From assembly GCA_003586115.2 (NCBI GenBank), contig QVOM02000116.1, positions 35,863,946 through 35,927,945 on the forward strand: a stretch of DNA of 64,000 bases. Direction: 5' to 3'. The notes under the pieces are model-generated. The model searched no databases. It was given only the letters and a program-made list of their open reading frames with translations, and was not told where the DNA came from. Positions 26,142 to 41,329 of the stretch are shown here, in pieces; position 1 is the first letter of the stretch; every line of letters starts with the position of its first letter. The position numbers and the translations under genes are program-made. Origin of the DNA: Salvator merianae. Taxonomy: Eukaryota > Chordata > Lepidosauria > Squamata > Teiidae.

Positions 26142-28246
26142 CTAATAATAATAGAAACAAGAACACTGGTTCAGTCACAAGCCCTTAATTTCATGCTGCT
26201 GGGGGAAAAATTAAATTCAGACTGATCTGTACCAAAATTTCTCACGAATTCCTGCTTCTGGCATTACTGTAACAAATATATCTATATCAGCTGCTTAAAA
26301 ATCTTGGAAGCTGCAGCAACTTACAGACTGTAACCATGAACCAAGGCAGAAAGTGAAATGGCATGATTAAATATCTCATTTTCATCCATTCCAATCACTG
26401 AGTAACCAGTTCTGGTTCAGGGAGATTTTAGAAAAAGCTTCCAAGAGTCCTACTTCTCTTTGGTCATAATCTATGGCCTATCATCGATGAGAAGCTTCCT
26501 TGTATTAGGCCAAACTACATGTTCATTTACTCCACTTGCATTGCCATCACTAATTTTTAACCCCACTTACCATTCTAAATGTGCATACAAATCCCTACTT
26601 CTTCTCCCTCTTCTGCTTAAATGCCCTCATGTCTTGCATATGCATTTCATATTCAGCATTTACATGCCTTTTGCAAAGGGACAGTGCAAAGCATAAAGTG
26701 AAATAAGCAGCCTGTATAAGAGGTTATAAAGATTCCTAGAATACTTGGAGGAGGGGTACTCATAGAACACCATGATTCCACTGAACTTTGGTTGAAAAGT
26801 CACTTGTTTAATTTAGCAGCAGCTTTCAGCAATTCTGTACACCTGATAACTGAGCTTTTTAAATGGCAATATCATGCAAAACATATGTACTACGTTAAAA
26901 ACATTCTGAAAAGTACTAAAAAAAAAGTGAACTATGCTGTAATATAGCTACACCTTACCTATTTGACAAAGAATCCCCTAAAACAAAGATCAATGGGGCT
27001 GTCTGTGAAAACCTACATGCTACTGCAAGTTGCTTCAGGGATACCAGACATCAAATTAAACCATGCAAGCAATATCATATTGCATACTACTAAAGGGTAG
27101 TAGAATCAAGCAATGTGCTAACAAATGCCAGTTCTCCTTCACTAAATGGGGGGGGGGGATTAATTTTGGTTTCCCATGATGTCCATACCTGTGACTGTAG
27201 TTTGTTGTTCCCTAAGACACCATGGTTTGTCATCCACACTTCAATTAGTTGTTGGTTTATGAATCTTAATTTACTAGAGTTTGAACATGTGGCTTTCGGG
27301 GAGTAATAAAGTGAAAATGATTAGACAAGTATACCAGTATTTTTCCTGTTCCAGAAAAGTCTCAGCAAAAGAGCACTTATGGATTCTTATGACTGTGTGG
27401 CTACTATCAAGTGAAATATGAAAACCTAATGTGAAGCTGACTAAAGCAATTTCAACTTCAGCATAATTTGCTATCTCTTCTTCATAGCTACCAGAACAGA
27501 ATAAAATTGTACAAAGAAAGAAGTTGTAAATCCATCTGCCTAGTAGAATAATGTACAGTATTTAGATGGCATGCTTTGATTTGGGAAGTTGGAGCTTAAG
27601 TACAAGCAGAACATTTGAGATGTACCTATCTATCTAAGATACGTGCAGTGGCAAATCGAAGGTTGTCATCATTTAACAACTCCCAACTAGGGTAGCCGTA
27701 GTCTCAGAATATAACATAGGATAGGCCAGGCTCAAATGCTCAGTAATCGTATGAAGAACATCAACATCCTGGTCGCATCCACACCCATCACAGACTGAGC
27801 AGTACACCAATTAAAAAGAATCTCAAGTCACTTCATCAGTGATGCCATAACTGTTTCTTTAAGAGCAGTAGTTAATGTAACAGGAGCTTTCCCAGACTCT
27901 GCTGCTGCACTGATGTCTAGCCATTAATTAATCATTTGGCTATCAGTGAATGTGGGTAATCTGAAAAATTATCTCCCTCCTCTCATTTGAAAAGTAACAT
28001 GGATAGTACAACTTGAAGCAATATTTATACCACAACATGCACCATTTGCACACAGGAGATGTTTTGGCCCTGGAGGAGGAAATCCAGATTTCCTTTCCCA
28101 GCCAGAACCTGCCATTCAAGTCTAGATACCTTCTAGGTAGAGCTAGTTGTGAATAAGTCTAAGTAAAATTAGTGGACCAAACTTGCAGAGACTTATTCAA
28201 AACTTAACTGTAATTGAGACACACTGCCATCAGTTCCATAGACCAG

Positions 28247-28426
28247 GGCCCTTTCTGCACTTGGCCTTATTGTGGATTAAATCCCAGAATAGGGACTTGC
28301 TATCCACATGCTAGTGCAAACTATAGAAGGTCTTGCCCAAGGCCTACCATAGTCTGCACTAGCATGCAGATGGCAAGTCCCTGCTCTGAGATATAATCTG
28401 GAACAAGTCCAAGTGCAGAAAGGACC
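28247..28426. mobile_element. Hairpin MITE family B, copy 2
   Basis: A 180-bp inverted repeat with ends GGCCCTTTCTGCACTTGG and CCAAGTGCAGAAAGGACC. Its arms carry the shared GAATAGGGACTTGCTATCC block and its mirror. It folds as one nearly continuous hairpin with a short loop near 28336. No clear target-site duplication is seen. Confidence 0.88.
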
Positions 28427-28629
28427 TATATGTGAACTTGCGAGCAGACATCCTTAAAGCTGCACTAACTTTAATTAGATTGAGGCCAAAGTGTGAGACA
28501 GTCTTTGCCATTTTCATTCTTATCTGCATGTCTGCGCACATACGATAAAACATGCCTGTTCTCCCAGGCCTTTGATGTTTAGTTTCCTCCTAAAGTTGTC
28601 CTCCCAGGGTAAGCAAGTGGGCTGTATTT

Positions 28630-28740
28630 TAAATATGTTTTAGGCTGTTTATGCATTTTATCTTTTTATTGACCTGCCCTGGGATCTTCAGGCAAAGGGC
28701 AGAATATACATTCTCAAAAAAATGAATAAATTAGCTCCAC
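28630..28740 (+). mobile_element. L2-like 3' tail
   Basis: ATTTTATCTTTTTATTGACC then TGCCCTGGGATCTTCAGG and AAGGGCAGAATATA form the conserved L2 3' end or an L2-tailed SINE. Confidence 0.75.
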
Positions 28741-28752
28741 TGGAGTTACAAG

Positions 28753-28789
28753 TTCTTTTTTTCTTTTTTCTTTTTTTCTTTTTTTTTGT
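28753..28789. repeat. T-rich low-complexity tract
   Basis: (T)n runs broken by single C residues. Possibly a retroposon tail remnant, but no parent was seen. Confidence 0.85.
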
Positions 28790-28944
28790 ATTCTCTTTTT
28801 ATTATGTAAAGGTAGAATAAATATTTGAAATTAATTTGAAATATTGAAAGCACTATTTAGTTACATCAATAAAACTGATAGGTGGGTTAGGAGTTCCTTA
28901 TAGCTGTTTATGGCAGCTAATATTTCATTCAAGACTCACAGGTT

Positions 28945-29030
28945 TGGGGACTGTTTTTTTATTGTAACCTGCCCTGGGACCTTTTGGTGAAGGACAGGAT
29001 ATAAAATCTTAAATAAATAAATAAATATAA
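28945..29030 (+). mobile_element. L2-like 3' tail
   Basis: TTTTTATTGTAACCTGCCCT then GGGACCTTTTGGTGAAGG and a (TAAA)n end. The tail is complete and less diverged than the one at 28.63 kb. Confidence 0.8.
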
Positions 29031-32000
29031 AATTTAAGACATTTCATTTATTTAATACATTTCTATATCACTGTTCATTTTAAAATCTCAAAATGGTTTT
29101 CATTACAGCTTGAGAATATTCCTTACACTACTTCTAAAATACAAATCGTCTAATATATATATGCGAGTGCATAAAAGAAAGATTCTCTCTCTACACCTTG
29201 ATCTATATTCTCCATTCAGCAGATACTGTAGTACACTTTTTATTATTGTTGATTACTACCCTATAACCTCTTCCTGCCAACTCCCCTTCAGGAACCTGGT
29301 TAAAAAAGTAGTAAAAGTCCTATTCACCAAGTGGTTCAAAAATCACAATCTGTACCAATACAGATAATGAAATACAAATACTACAGCCAGCAAAACACTA
29401 CCCATCTACTCCCAAATATTAATTTACAGATCATTTAAAACAATTTAACACAATCAAGATAACAGAAAAAAGTATCTTCTCAGACATCCTCTCAGTTGCT
29501 GGCTCTGTAGGACTAAATCTTCACTTCTGAAAGCAACAGTCAGCTGACCTCTGCAGTTTTGAATTCATTCCTGGAGAGAATTGCCTCCATCTACCCCCTC
29601 TGGTTGGCTCAGCACATCAGTAAAGGACACGGACAGAATTGCACCACTGTTTTCAGTATGTCCTCCCATGTATGTCTTCTTTAATCAAATGTATATGCCT
29701 CCCTTGTTCAAAATGAACTCAAAGCACATCATAGCAACTTTTTTCAATATAAGAGCAACAGTCACACAGCACCAAATAAAGCAGCAATTCCACAGTAAGA
29801 CTTGGCAATAAACATGCATGATACACTAGGCTATTATCGAAGTACACCAACATGAAGAAAATAAACAAGGGACAAACTAGTTGTGTTCTGTCATCACCCT
29901 AAATATTATCAGCTGAAACACTGCGACTGTAACTTACTTAATGATTTTATGAGTATATTATTTCCATCCAACTTCTGAACTATTTTTCTTCCAGTTGGTG
30001 GGTTTCATGGCACCACTGGCAAACCACAGAAGACCCACAACACTAAGGTTTGTTCTCCTACAGATTATAGATAAGGCTGCTTTTGTTCATAGAACATTAC
30101 TCCGTAATTTTATTAACTAAAAGGTTTGAGTATTCACGAGAGAGGATCTGGGACCCTCTTTTGCTATATGGAAGCCAGACATATACACCTACCAAATTGG
30201 TACCAGAAAACAGCCATTTTCCAGATGTTTTATCTGAAGGTTAGAAACACTTTTTCGCTCCCTTATTATTCATGAGATTCTGAATTTTTGCTATTTTGGT
30301 GGAAAAGAACCCTCACTAATAAAAAGGAATGTCTGTACTGCTGCAAACATGTCAAATAGATTTCAGCACTGATTCATTTCATCATAATAATTTACAAAAC
30401 AATCACAGAAGGTTTTCATTCCATACCACTGCTAGGCTGTTTCTGTATCAATATACCAAGAGTTTATGTCACAGAAGTATCTTCAAGAGAGACACAATGA
30501 CAGTAATCATCTGGTAATGCAAGTACAGTATACGTGTACATTAGGGATGGCCATAAATTATTTTGCAGAGTTTGGTTTGAGCTCCAGCTGGCACAAGCTC
30601 AACATGCCCTTAAGGAATATGAAAGAACCCAAATTGAGCTCCCACTTCCCTATGCACAACCATTATGGCTCCCCCTCAGCCTCAGACATCCTGTTCTAAA
30701 CTCTAGTTCCAACTCCCAAGCAAAACAAGAGTCATGTAACTCAAAATTATACCATTCTAGTACTACTGGAAGAGACTCAGCTGGCTAGTGGCCAAGAGAA
30801 TTGAGCCACAGCCCACAGAGGCAAGGGCCAAGTGCTGCAAACAAAGATTGGGAGTGAGTGAGTGGCACTTAAATACATTTGGAGCCAAAATTATAGAAGC
30901 TTTCAGTATTTCATTATCATTATTTATGTAGTTTGAAGTTTTTGATGTGTACTTTATTGTATTTTCTGTATGGTAAGTACAGTATACAAATAAACAAATA
31001 TACATACAAAGACACCTCACATACACACACATATCTAGGTGACTTTTAGTATTTTAAAAAAAAAAAGGTAGCTCATCTTTCTTTACTTCAAAAAAGAAAG
31101 AAACCCATGATGCCCAATGTTTAATTTTACATTACATAAAAGCAAAAGCAGCAAAAGCAAAAAGTAAAATGTGACCTATGCAGTTACAGCAGTCATACAA
31201 AATTATTTGTGGCAAGAGAACATTCCTTGCAGGAGATTCCAACTTTCATTGTAATATAACATTCCATGACTTTATTAATGTGAGATAGATGTTCCACCTT
31301 TTTTGCTGACTTTTGAAATTATTTATTATGCCCAACCCTTTAAAATGATCACAGGTCAGGTCCAATTGCATGTGGTGCACTTTTAACAGGCACTGAAAGA
31401 AAAACTCACATGAAAACTTCAAATGTAATTTAGAATTTAGAAATCTTAATTTAAGGCATTTTATTTATCTACTTTCAGTTTTAACACTAAACTGCTTTGT
31501 CTTTGTCTCCCAAACGACTAGATAAAAGCTCAGGTATGGAAACCTAAAAAGGAAAAAGAATAAATGAATGAATGAGGATCAATCCTTTGTTTCCAACAAA
31601 ACCTATGGATTAATCAACAACCAAGTCAAGAATCCAAGTTTAAAAGGTAAACAATATAAAAAAAACTGGGCAGACTGAACAGCAGATACTTAACCATTCT
31701 GCCTACTTGCCATTGTTATAAAGACATCTGCTAACACTTCAGCAAATGTTCAGTTCCTGGTACCAAAATCTGATGTCAAAAGTGTAGTATTTATTACTTA
31801 CAGCCACTCAGAACAGACTAAGCTGTCTGAAGATTACACTTTTACTGTAATTATTTACAGGAAAACCCTACACAAACAGTAAACATATAAAAGTTAAACA
31901 AATATTCCATACCCATTGGAATTCATCCCACTGTGCTCGTATGGCTATCAACGGAGTAGAAGAAATCAGTTGTAATGATAACACTTTTGTCATTTTAAAA

Positions 32001-35000
32001 CAAACAAAAATCAGTTAATCCACCAAACAGGCATCAAAAGGAGTCTTCATTCAATTCTGCTTTCAGAATAAAATTTGACATCATTAAGTTCAGATCTATG
32101 TTTTCACAACAATTTATCTGCTTGGTCAATCCAAGATTGCTTCCATAAAATCCACTGAGAAAAACTGGGAATTCAAATCAAAATGACAAAAATGTGAGTG
32201 TGAAGAAGGAGCAGAAAAGAGGAAGGGAGGGAGAAAAGAAAGCTTTAAAAAGACCCTGATTTGTACAGACAAGAATGACTTGCTGGGAACAGAATTTCTG
32301 CATGCTTTCATTTGTGAATGGAACAGAAAATGATCACCATGTCAAAGTAATTCATGAATTAATGTATCATTCACTAAAGGAAAGTCCCCTTCAGAGCGAA
32401 GTTTCATTTTCTTATTCACCAGAGAAACAATATAGCTAGACAACAACTTAATCAATTTTTTAAACTAAGAAAATCCAAATATTTCCCCAGTAGAGCTAGG
32501 TAGAACAAGACCATGAAGTAGGAGAAACAAGTAGAGATATGCTTCTGTCCTACATGCTCATGTTAGATTATTCCAAAATCTGCAATGATCTAATGCTGTG
32601 ACTGGAGGAGGGGAATATGCAATGTCACTGATGTCAATATGTCAATATTGGCAGATGTCAATATGACCATCTGATCATATTACTTTTAGTTTTATTAGAA
32701 TAAGCATGACTTCAGTTTGAAGTTCTGAAGTTGCTGTAACACTGTGTGATGTTCTTCCTTTTTGTAGGCTCTGTCAGATTTTGAAAAATACCAATACTGT
32801 CTTTGATTACGTGGATAACCTTGTCAACCTTCTGGGGACCTGGAGGGTATACTGTGGGCAACATCCTTTCCTGCTGATTCCCTCCTCCAGGCAGTGGGAG
32901 AGGGTGACTCAGATGTTTTTCAAATTCCAAGGAGAACCCTCAAGTGCACCACTGTATCCTCAGGCACCATTTCATATTTGTTATTTGTGTGCTTGTCACA
33001 GACTGCATATGCACACATAACAAATGGCTTGAAACTGGCTTAGAAGTAGCAACATGTGGACACTAATGTTCCCACCCTACCTCAAACACACATTATAGAG
33101 CTTAGAAAGTGAATTTTTCCAGTCTTTACTGTGGATTTAGTGGCACTAGTGTGCAGACACTACCACCTCTAAGCAACTATCAAGCCACATTTTTTTTAAT
33201 GTGTGTGGATGCAGCCAGTCTCCCTCTCAGAGTGGGTATATAACAGACGGCCAAATAATGTTCCGTGTTGATAGGGAATTTCATTCTTCCCAGGTAGAAC
33301 CACTGATTACAGAGCACTGCAACGTGCAATATCAGTAATCTACAAGTCAATGGAATTGATTTTTAAAAATATGGCTTAAGGTGCTATTCAGTCTTTCAAA
33401 GCTGAAGGAGAACTGATGCCTTACTGACATTATTTTAATGCTCTATGAGTATAATAAATTGAATAATTACCTGTTTGGCCATTTTATATCTGTGTGTCAC
33501 CAAAGTCATATATTAAGAGTCTGGCCTCCAGATGTTGACATCAGAGTGATTTCAATGAGTCTACATGTAAAAGTCATGCAAGATCAACTAAAAAAACCCT
33601 TTAATCAATCATTTGGAATAGCTGTGCAAATTTTAAGTCCAACTTTAATTATCCTACTTCTAGCCTCAGAATAGCATTTAGCATGTAACTGGGACTCAAA
33701 ATGAGGTCCTGAAAATTTTGACTGGACAGCTTCCAGAAGCATAAAACTGTCTTGCTACCAAGTTGGGAACCACCTAACAGTTGTGCTAATAGTTTCAGCC
33801 CAAACAGTGTAATTGCTGCTGGAATATTTTTTGCATCCTGCAGGCAGAATTGTTTTTTTTATTTTACAGTAGTTGCACTTCCATGTACACTCTGAACAGT
33901 GAATTTGCTGTGTTCTTTCTACATCTTCAAGGTGTGAGATGAAGTATTATTGTCAACACTTAAAATACTTTACTTGTTCAATTACAACTTCATTGATTTT
34001 CCATATGCGCTTTCTAGACATATTGGCATAAACCAAAACTTGTCTTTTGATGGATAATAAGCAATTACCCCTCAGCATGGCAACTGGATAAAGATTACAC
34101 AAATTCATGGAGAATTTGGGTTGATGGGTAACAAAGAACAAGGAAAACTGTAGTCTTTATCTTACTTAATATGAATAATAATAATATAGTAGGTCCTGCC
34201 CTGTTTGCAAGATTCTACCCAACTCAAGAAAGAATTTGCAGATCAAAGGAGCAGGAACCGACAACTAGCTCAATAAAAATGGCAATGAGAAAAGCTGTCT
34301 GATGAAAGGGGCAGAAAATGGCTTGAAGGGTCAGGGGGTACATCAAAGATAAAGGAAAGTGAGTTGGAAAGAATCAGTGAAGAGTAGGAAGCAAGGAAGA
34401 GGAATGAAACCGGCTCAAGAAAGAGGAGGAGAAAGCAGAGTTCACAGAAAAGTGAAGGGTTGGGTTGCTGAGGAAGGCAGGAGAGGATAAGGAAACCACG
34501 TTATAAAGGTTGAGAGTAACTAGAAGGCTGCTGTAACATTGGATCATATACTTTTGAATCCAGGCTCTCTGAACACTGGAACTGTGCAAACGCAGTTTGT
34601 TTTACAGAGTTCTAATCTAAGTTAAAAGACACATGGTAGCATTTCAATTATTAGAACTGAGGCTCTGCAGAGAAATACGCCCTGTCTTGATTTGTTCATT
34701 TAGCTGAGAATAGATAAAGTTGAAGGAGGAAGTAGAAGAAAAAAATGGAATGGAATATGGCGAGTCTCCAAGTCTCTCAGGTATTTGCACTTGGCAGGAA
34801 GCACCTTGCAAGGCAATGGAAAAATATGTCAAAGTGTACTGTACTATAGCACAGAACAACTATTCACTACTTTCCTTCTCATTTAAAGAAGCAGAAGCTT
34901 GGAACTAAACCTAAGTAAAATATGCCCTCAGCAAGACAAAGTAAGCCCTATCACACATTTTAATGAAAAACTGCAAAATCAAACAAGTATTACAGATCCA

Positions 35001-35791
35001 GAACACTTCTGGTAAGTTAGCGATGGCAACATTTCAACCTCCTACTAAAATTTAAAGAAGAAATTATCATTCACACTCCTGGAAGCCAATCACCCCCAAC
35101 ACTTGCAGCTTTTAATTTTTATTTTTTAAAAGGAATAAACATACAAAGCAGTTTAAACAGTAAGAGAAATAGAATAGTAAAACTCTAACCCTAAATAAGT
35201 TTAAGATCGAAAGGATGTGTATAAACAAGCATCCATGACTTGGATTACTTTAACACAAAAGCAAAATTCACAAGGATTAATGGCTTACATGAACATTCCA
35301 CTAGTGACCACTGCAAACATATACTGACTATAGTAACTGATGAAATATAAAGAGCTACTATAAACAAATCTTGATTGGCATTAGTATCGTTAATACTGAA
35401 TGGCAAAGTTAAAGGTATTTGTCAAATACATTCATAAAAGCAAACTGATATACGAACATATTCTCAACGTTAGATGTGATCAAACACCAGATACTCAATT
35501 TTTTAGGCTTTCGATATTCAAAACACAGAGTCATGAATGTGGTAAACTAGTTACAGAACCCAAGCCTTAAGGAAAATAAATGAAACAAATGAAGGCTGCC
35601 TCCTTGCGTAATTAAAAAACAACAGTGCTGTAATGGTATCTGTATAGAGGCTACTTTGACCCCAATCATTTTCCTTTAACATGTATTTCTTTCACTTAAC
35701 TTTCGAATCATTTTAATCATGCATTAATTGGTGCATTAGTGTTTCTACACCACCCTGAAATATTTATGAAGAACTACGTCAAAACATGTTC

Positions 35792-35831
<40 letters not shown>

Positions 35832-35834
35832 AAA
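35792..35834. repeat. Microsatellite (AAAG)n
   Basis: About 10-11 uninterrupted units. Likely polymorphic. Confidence 0.97.
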
Positions 35835-37949
35835 ACACATCCAAGACTCTTCTGTTTACATGCAGTTAGTTATGTGCTACTTCAGCAGCTATCCATAATG
35901 CACCTGTGATCGTCAAGCAATACAACCTAAAAGTGTCAGGGCCAGGTTAGCTGATTAACATAACATGTCTGTGATTCTTTTTTTAATGTAGTCAATATTT
36001 GAGACAAAGGGAACAAACACCCTTTAAAAATCCTTATTATCTGCTTCTAGAAAGTGAAATACAGGCCTTTCAACTGAGGCTGTACAGTATATTCTGCTGT
36101 ATACTCTAGGGAGGTTGTATAATACAAGTTAAATCTTATGAACCATGAAGACTGCATTTGGATGTAGGTTTGAGACCACTCTCACCTACATTTCATTTGG
36201 CTCTGTCTACACATTTAACTTGCATTGTCAGGCTGGATAGTCCTAAAATAAGCGTGTGTTTCCCTCAGACAGGAGAGCTCTAGTTCCATTGAGACCTCCT
36301 CCGTCTTCTTCCATTCTGAGGACAATAGGATGCTTAGTCCATTTTATAGCTCCCATCTGACTGCCCGAGACTCCAGCAAGTTGCCATATAAAGAATAGTA
36401 ACCCACACCTCCTATCTTGAACACAGAAGGAGGTGGAAGCAGAACCCCAAAGCATAAACAGTTCAGTCTAGAGTCAGAACACGGTGAATACCTGCAGCAC
36501 AGACAGCCCATTCTGTCATTAAAGTCATTAAAGTTATCCTGTATCATCTTTCCCCCCCCGAGAAACATTGTATTATCTAATATTTTAATTAATGCCCCAC
36601 TATTCACACTAGGATTCCAGATTTGGCAAGAGAAAAATAAATAAAAAGATTAAGGTCATAAAAATATAAAAATTATAAAGCTGCTATTTAAAAATAAAGA
36701 ATGTACACACTAAAACCTACAAACTTAAAGAGTATCATAACAAGGGGCACAAAGACATCTTAATAATCAAAAGTCAAGTGAACTGCATACATCTCAGGGG
36801 AAGCTACTGTACAACCTGGAGAGTTACATCAGGAAGACCTTTTCACTGAGCAGCTTTAGTAGTGAGGAGGTACTCCTTCAAATATTTGGGGGGCAAAATT
36901 TACATCTGTAAGGAGGGTGACCACATGTGAAAGAAGACAGGACTCTTGTACTTTTTAACTGTTTTGCTACTCTCTGGAAAACAGCCTCTGATGTGGGAGC
37001 AAACACAACACGATGCCCCCAACTCCGAATCTGTAAAATGCTGTAAAGCAAGAAATGTCTCTATAAAATGTGACTTGTATGTTTGTTGACTGGAGTGAAC
37101 AAAGAAGTATACTTAGAAAGCCTTTTAAAAAAAGAGATAGATACGTGGCACCTCTGAGACATAAAATGCTGGAATCCATACTAATACTAATATGATCTCT
37201 ATTGTTTATTTCAAATCAAATTTTGGCACTTGCAGTCACACACAAACATATGTCCTGAAACAAAAAAAGTTAAGTTAAAAAGTTAAATTGCACTTTGTTC
37301 CACTTTTACGCATTCTTTCATCTCTTTAAATTTTCAAGGCTCAGAGTTGACAGTATCTGAGCTGCTTCTGATAAAACACTAGTTGCGAAGCTTCTCACCA
37401 GGGCCCAACACCATTGGCTTTGACAAGGTAACCTGTGAGTAGCCTCTGGCTTCCCCTGGTTGTTGCTATGTTTGCAGTGGTACCTAGTGCTGTCAGAGCT
37501 GCCAGCCTGGCAATATGCAGTACAGGACTACATTCAGCTTCCCAGAATGTGGAGCACAGGGGATTCATGGCTGAAACCAAGCTCTTTCCCCTTTCTCTTC
37601 CCTGGCTCAGGAGAGCCTCTATGCAGGCAGCAGTCCACAGCTCATTTGCTCCAGCACAGCATCACTGCATGTCCATCCCTGCCTCACTTCACTTGACTCA
37701 CCTTGTTCCCCCTTCCTCACCTAGAAAGTAATCTTCCAACCAATTATATACACATTCATTCTGCACTCACACCCATTCTTTAAGCTGGGAGGATAACAGG
37801 ACAAGTGCATGATAGCATCACATGGAAACTGAAACCCTTTTGAAAACAGAAAGTTGAACAGGATTTTAACTGCAAAGTTCTGCCCACAGATGACACTCCA
37901 TAAAATATGCAGGGATACCAATTGCCTGAAAGGATATTTATATAAAACC

Positions 37950-38065
37950 ATCTATGGGGGTATTATGAATGTTATCTTTTTATTACTGTTATTTTTGTTA
38001 CTGTGACTCACCTTGGGACTTATTGGCGAAGAGCAGGATATAAATTCTTAAATAAACCAAAATAA
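37950..38065 (+). mobile_element. L2-like 3' tail
   Basis: TTACTGTGACTCACCTTGGG then ACTTATTGGCGAAGAGCAGG and ATATAAATTCTTAAATAAA. Confidence 0.78.
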
Positions 38066-41000
38066 ATATTATGGACAAATACCTATCTAAATAATGGCAA
38101 CATATACGTACCCACCAGAAAAGTAAATAAGACTGAATTTTCAGATCTGTTCCATATATTTACTTATATCAGTATATTATAATCACAATGCAGTTTCTTC
38201 AGTCAACTCCATGTGCTATTAGGTGCTTCTTAGCAGAAAATACAGCTATAAGATATTTTACATAACAGGTTTATACTAAACTTTAAATATATTTACAGCT
38301 CGCTAACCAACTATATTTGTGGGATAAACCTGGTTATCAAAATCTGAGCCAGTTTATAAAAGACATTGTATCACAAATATCTACAAAGGCATTGATCTGG
38401 AAAGAAAAAGGAGAAATAAATCACCAAGCGAGCCCTGGCCTAGAAAAAACTTCAAGAAGAAACTATCTGGCCATTTAGGAAAAAAAAATACATAAAACTG
38501 AATATCAGAGCACTGCACTGAAGTAAACATCACTGTGGAGACAAAGAAACAATGTCCAATATGTTTATGGGCCCCAATCCAAAAAGCATTCTTGACCAGA
38601 GACTTGTGGGTTTACATGGTTACCACATTCACAGTGCAAAAATATGTAACTAACTTGACAAACTGAGAGTTGTCTTTGAGCCTCCCAGGCCTTTCTAATG
38701 AAGAACCAAAAGAAAAGGGGAAAGGTGTGGTGCTGTGAATCTCACATTTACAGATTTTTAAAAAACAGTGAGAGTGCCCTCTCACTGGCTGGAAATTAAA
38801 GAACTGGCTACCAGTGGAAACAAATACTGAAAACAGAGAGACAGAGAGCTCATTTTAATTCTCATCTAATGGAAATCTTAACAAAGATATGGTTGTTAAA
38901 TGAAGCTAAAGTACTTCCCAGCTGAAGCAGATCAAGCATTTTTACTCTACCATATGCACACTTCTGACAACATTCCTGATAATCTGTTTTAAACTACTAT
39001 AAAACAATTACTAGTTTTTTTCCTTTTATCATTCCTGAAAAACCTGCAGAGAAAAACACAAGCTTAAGTGTTCCATTTTTTTTTCTTGTCTTCCATGAAT
39101 TCTGTGAGAATTTACCTGCTCAGGTACATTTAGAATAATAGTATCAGTCAGTATTATTTAATCATATAGGCAAGTCAAACAAAGCGAGACTCTAGGGACT
39201 TACTTTTACGTAAGAAAATAAAATACTTCTGGACACAAATGCTGTCACATCAAATTAATTCTCTTGTACAGTTTAAAGTACTCAGGATAATCTTTCTTAT
39301 GCACACACACACAAATGACAATGTTCCGTGATACTAAAGCAGAAAACCATAACAACTAAAAATAATTCCAGAACCAGAAAGTTTATCCTGAACATCCAAA
39401 GTGTTCTACATTATTTATGTTTTCATCTTAGCTATCTTGCAGAGTTGGTTCCATTATTCTCATTACTGTAGAATTTGCTACCGCAAGATCTAATGGTGGT
39501 CATTAATCTGTATGGTTTTAAAAAGGGGTAAGACAAATTGATAGAATGTGCTGCCATCAGTGCTTACAAGTCATGGCAGATCTATTCTTCTCCAGCATCA
39601 GAGTGGTCTGCACTAAAGATCAATTGCCAGGGAACACAGGTAGAGAAAGGTTGTTATCATCATGTTCTGCTTAGTTAGGAATTGTGAGAACAGCTCATTA
39701 AACAAAAATACGTTACTGATTGTCTATGTATATACATTTCTGATTCACCTGGGGATCATATGACTGTTTGCATCTCCAGAGCCACAAATTGCAAGTTTCA
39801 AGCAAGCGGGGAACAAAATGAAGTTTTGAGAATGGAAAATAACGGCTTGTGTCTGGGAAAAGGAAACAATGTTTTGGAAGTTGGGAGAGGTTAAGGGAGG
39901 AAAAAAAAAAGGCTTTGGAGATTCTGTGATTTGGGGGAGAAAAGGAGGCAAACAGACAAGGTTAGGGTCTGTGAGGCTTCAGGAAAAGAAGGGTAAAGCA
40001 TGGAGGGATCCTAAGGTCCAATTTCAGAAATGAGCGAGGTTAGATTGTCTGTTCTAATATGCACGATTCTGCACTCTTTGGCATTGAACCACATCAACCA
40101 TTTTGAATAATTTATCAAGTTTAGAGAGGGCCATTTGGAGCAATCCACACTCATGCCCATTCTTTTACCACTCTTGAATAATTTGATGTCATCTGCAAAA
40201 ATGATAACTTCTAATTACATATCATTTCTGTATATATGAGAAAGCCTTACTTTCAAAATAAAATACAGAGAAACTCCATTTCATACATTCTTCCATTGCA
40301 ACATCATCTCAGAATTCATAAAAAGTCAGAACAATACTACCTACACATATCTCAATAATAATCTAAAGAGAAACACTTTTCTCCTTCCTTTCTTCCTCCT
40401 TTCCCTCCTTCGTTTAATATCTGGTGTTAAAACTCCAAACAACTTCATTTTTTGCATCATATGAACAGAACTAATAACGACACTATTCTTGCACAGATTT
40501 AAGAATCATCTAACATAATGATCCCTTGCATAAAAGTTTCTAATAATATGATTTTGCTTTTACACAGCTAGGAAAGTATGACTTTATTTAATGAAAGCCT
40601 GGAAGCTGTCAGCATGATATGGCTTCTAAGCAACCACTGACCTGTCAAGTCTAAGCCTTCCATCCACAGTGCCACTGACTACACTGGTTGTCTTGGTCTC
40701 ATCTCTGCAATGTCACTGACTTAAGAATGATAGACTGGGCCTTCCTGGTTCCCTCAACACTCAGTCTTCAATAGGCAGCATTTACTTGAATGACATAATT
40801 TTGCATTATATGATCATCTGTGGGAACCAAATCACACCATTACACAAGGGATCATTGCAGTTTGAAAACCAGTTTCATTTCATTTCAGTATCAAACTGTA
40901 GTACTGCTCTTTCAGCAGATGTATTTCATACACACAGAAGGATACTCCTGTTGGGGTGTACTTACAAATAGCTTGCTATCACCCACGAACACCTGCAGCT

Positions 41001-41083
41001 GGGCTGCCACCACCCTTTTAACACCTAATACAAGAGACAATGCAGCCTATGAGAAGTTCTTAAGTACTTCTCATTCCAAGGGA

Positions 41084-41109
41084 TTATATATATATATATA
41101 TATATATAC
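41084..41109. repeat. Microsatellite (TA)n
   Basis: About 13 uninterrupted TA units, followed by CA-rich sequence. Confidence 0.96.
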
Positions 41110-41220
41110 ATCCATATCCACACCCACACCCACAAACATATGGGAGTGGAAAGCACACTATCAACTAAGCCAAGAAAGAAAAGACTCCAGAGCGAGGAGT
41201 ACTGAAACTATTGCCTTCTA

Positions 41221-41301
41221 GATATTGTTGATATACAGTTTCCATCATACTGATAGGAGCTGTAATTTGAAGATATCTTCAATTTGAACAACCCTGGTCT
41301 A
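41221..41301. mobile_element. Possible hAT-like MITE fragment
   Basis: CAGTTTCCATCATACTGATA then GGAGCTGTAATTTGAAGATA and CAACCCTGGTC resemble decayed arms of the same family. Weak match. Confidence 0.35.
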
Positions 41302-41329
41302 TAAGGTACGTGGTTGGATAAACATCTAT

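Noticed and set aside
35792..35834. CRISPR-like or regulatory repeat
   Set aside because: It is a simple AAAG microsatellite with no spacers, and the window is eukaryotic.
36400..37735. Cluster of overlapping frames at 36.2-36.6 and 37.4-37.7 kb as a hidden gene
   Set aside because: Frames overlap on both strands, carry no known domain, and lack consistent splice junctions.
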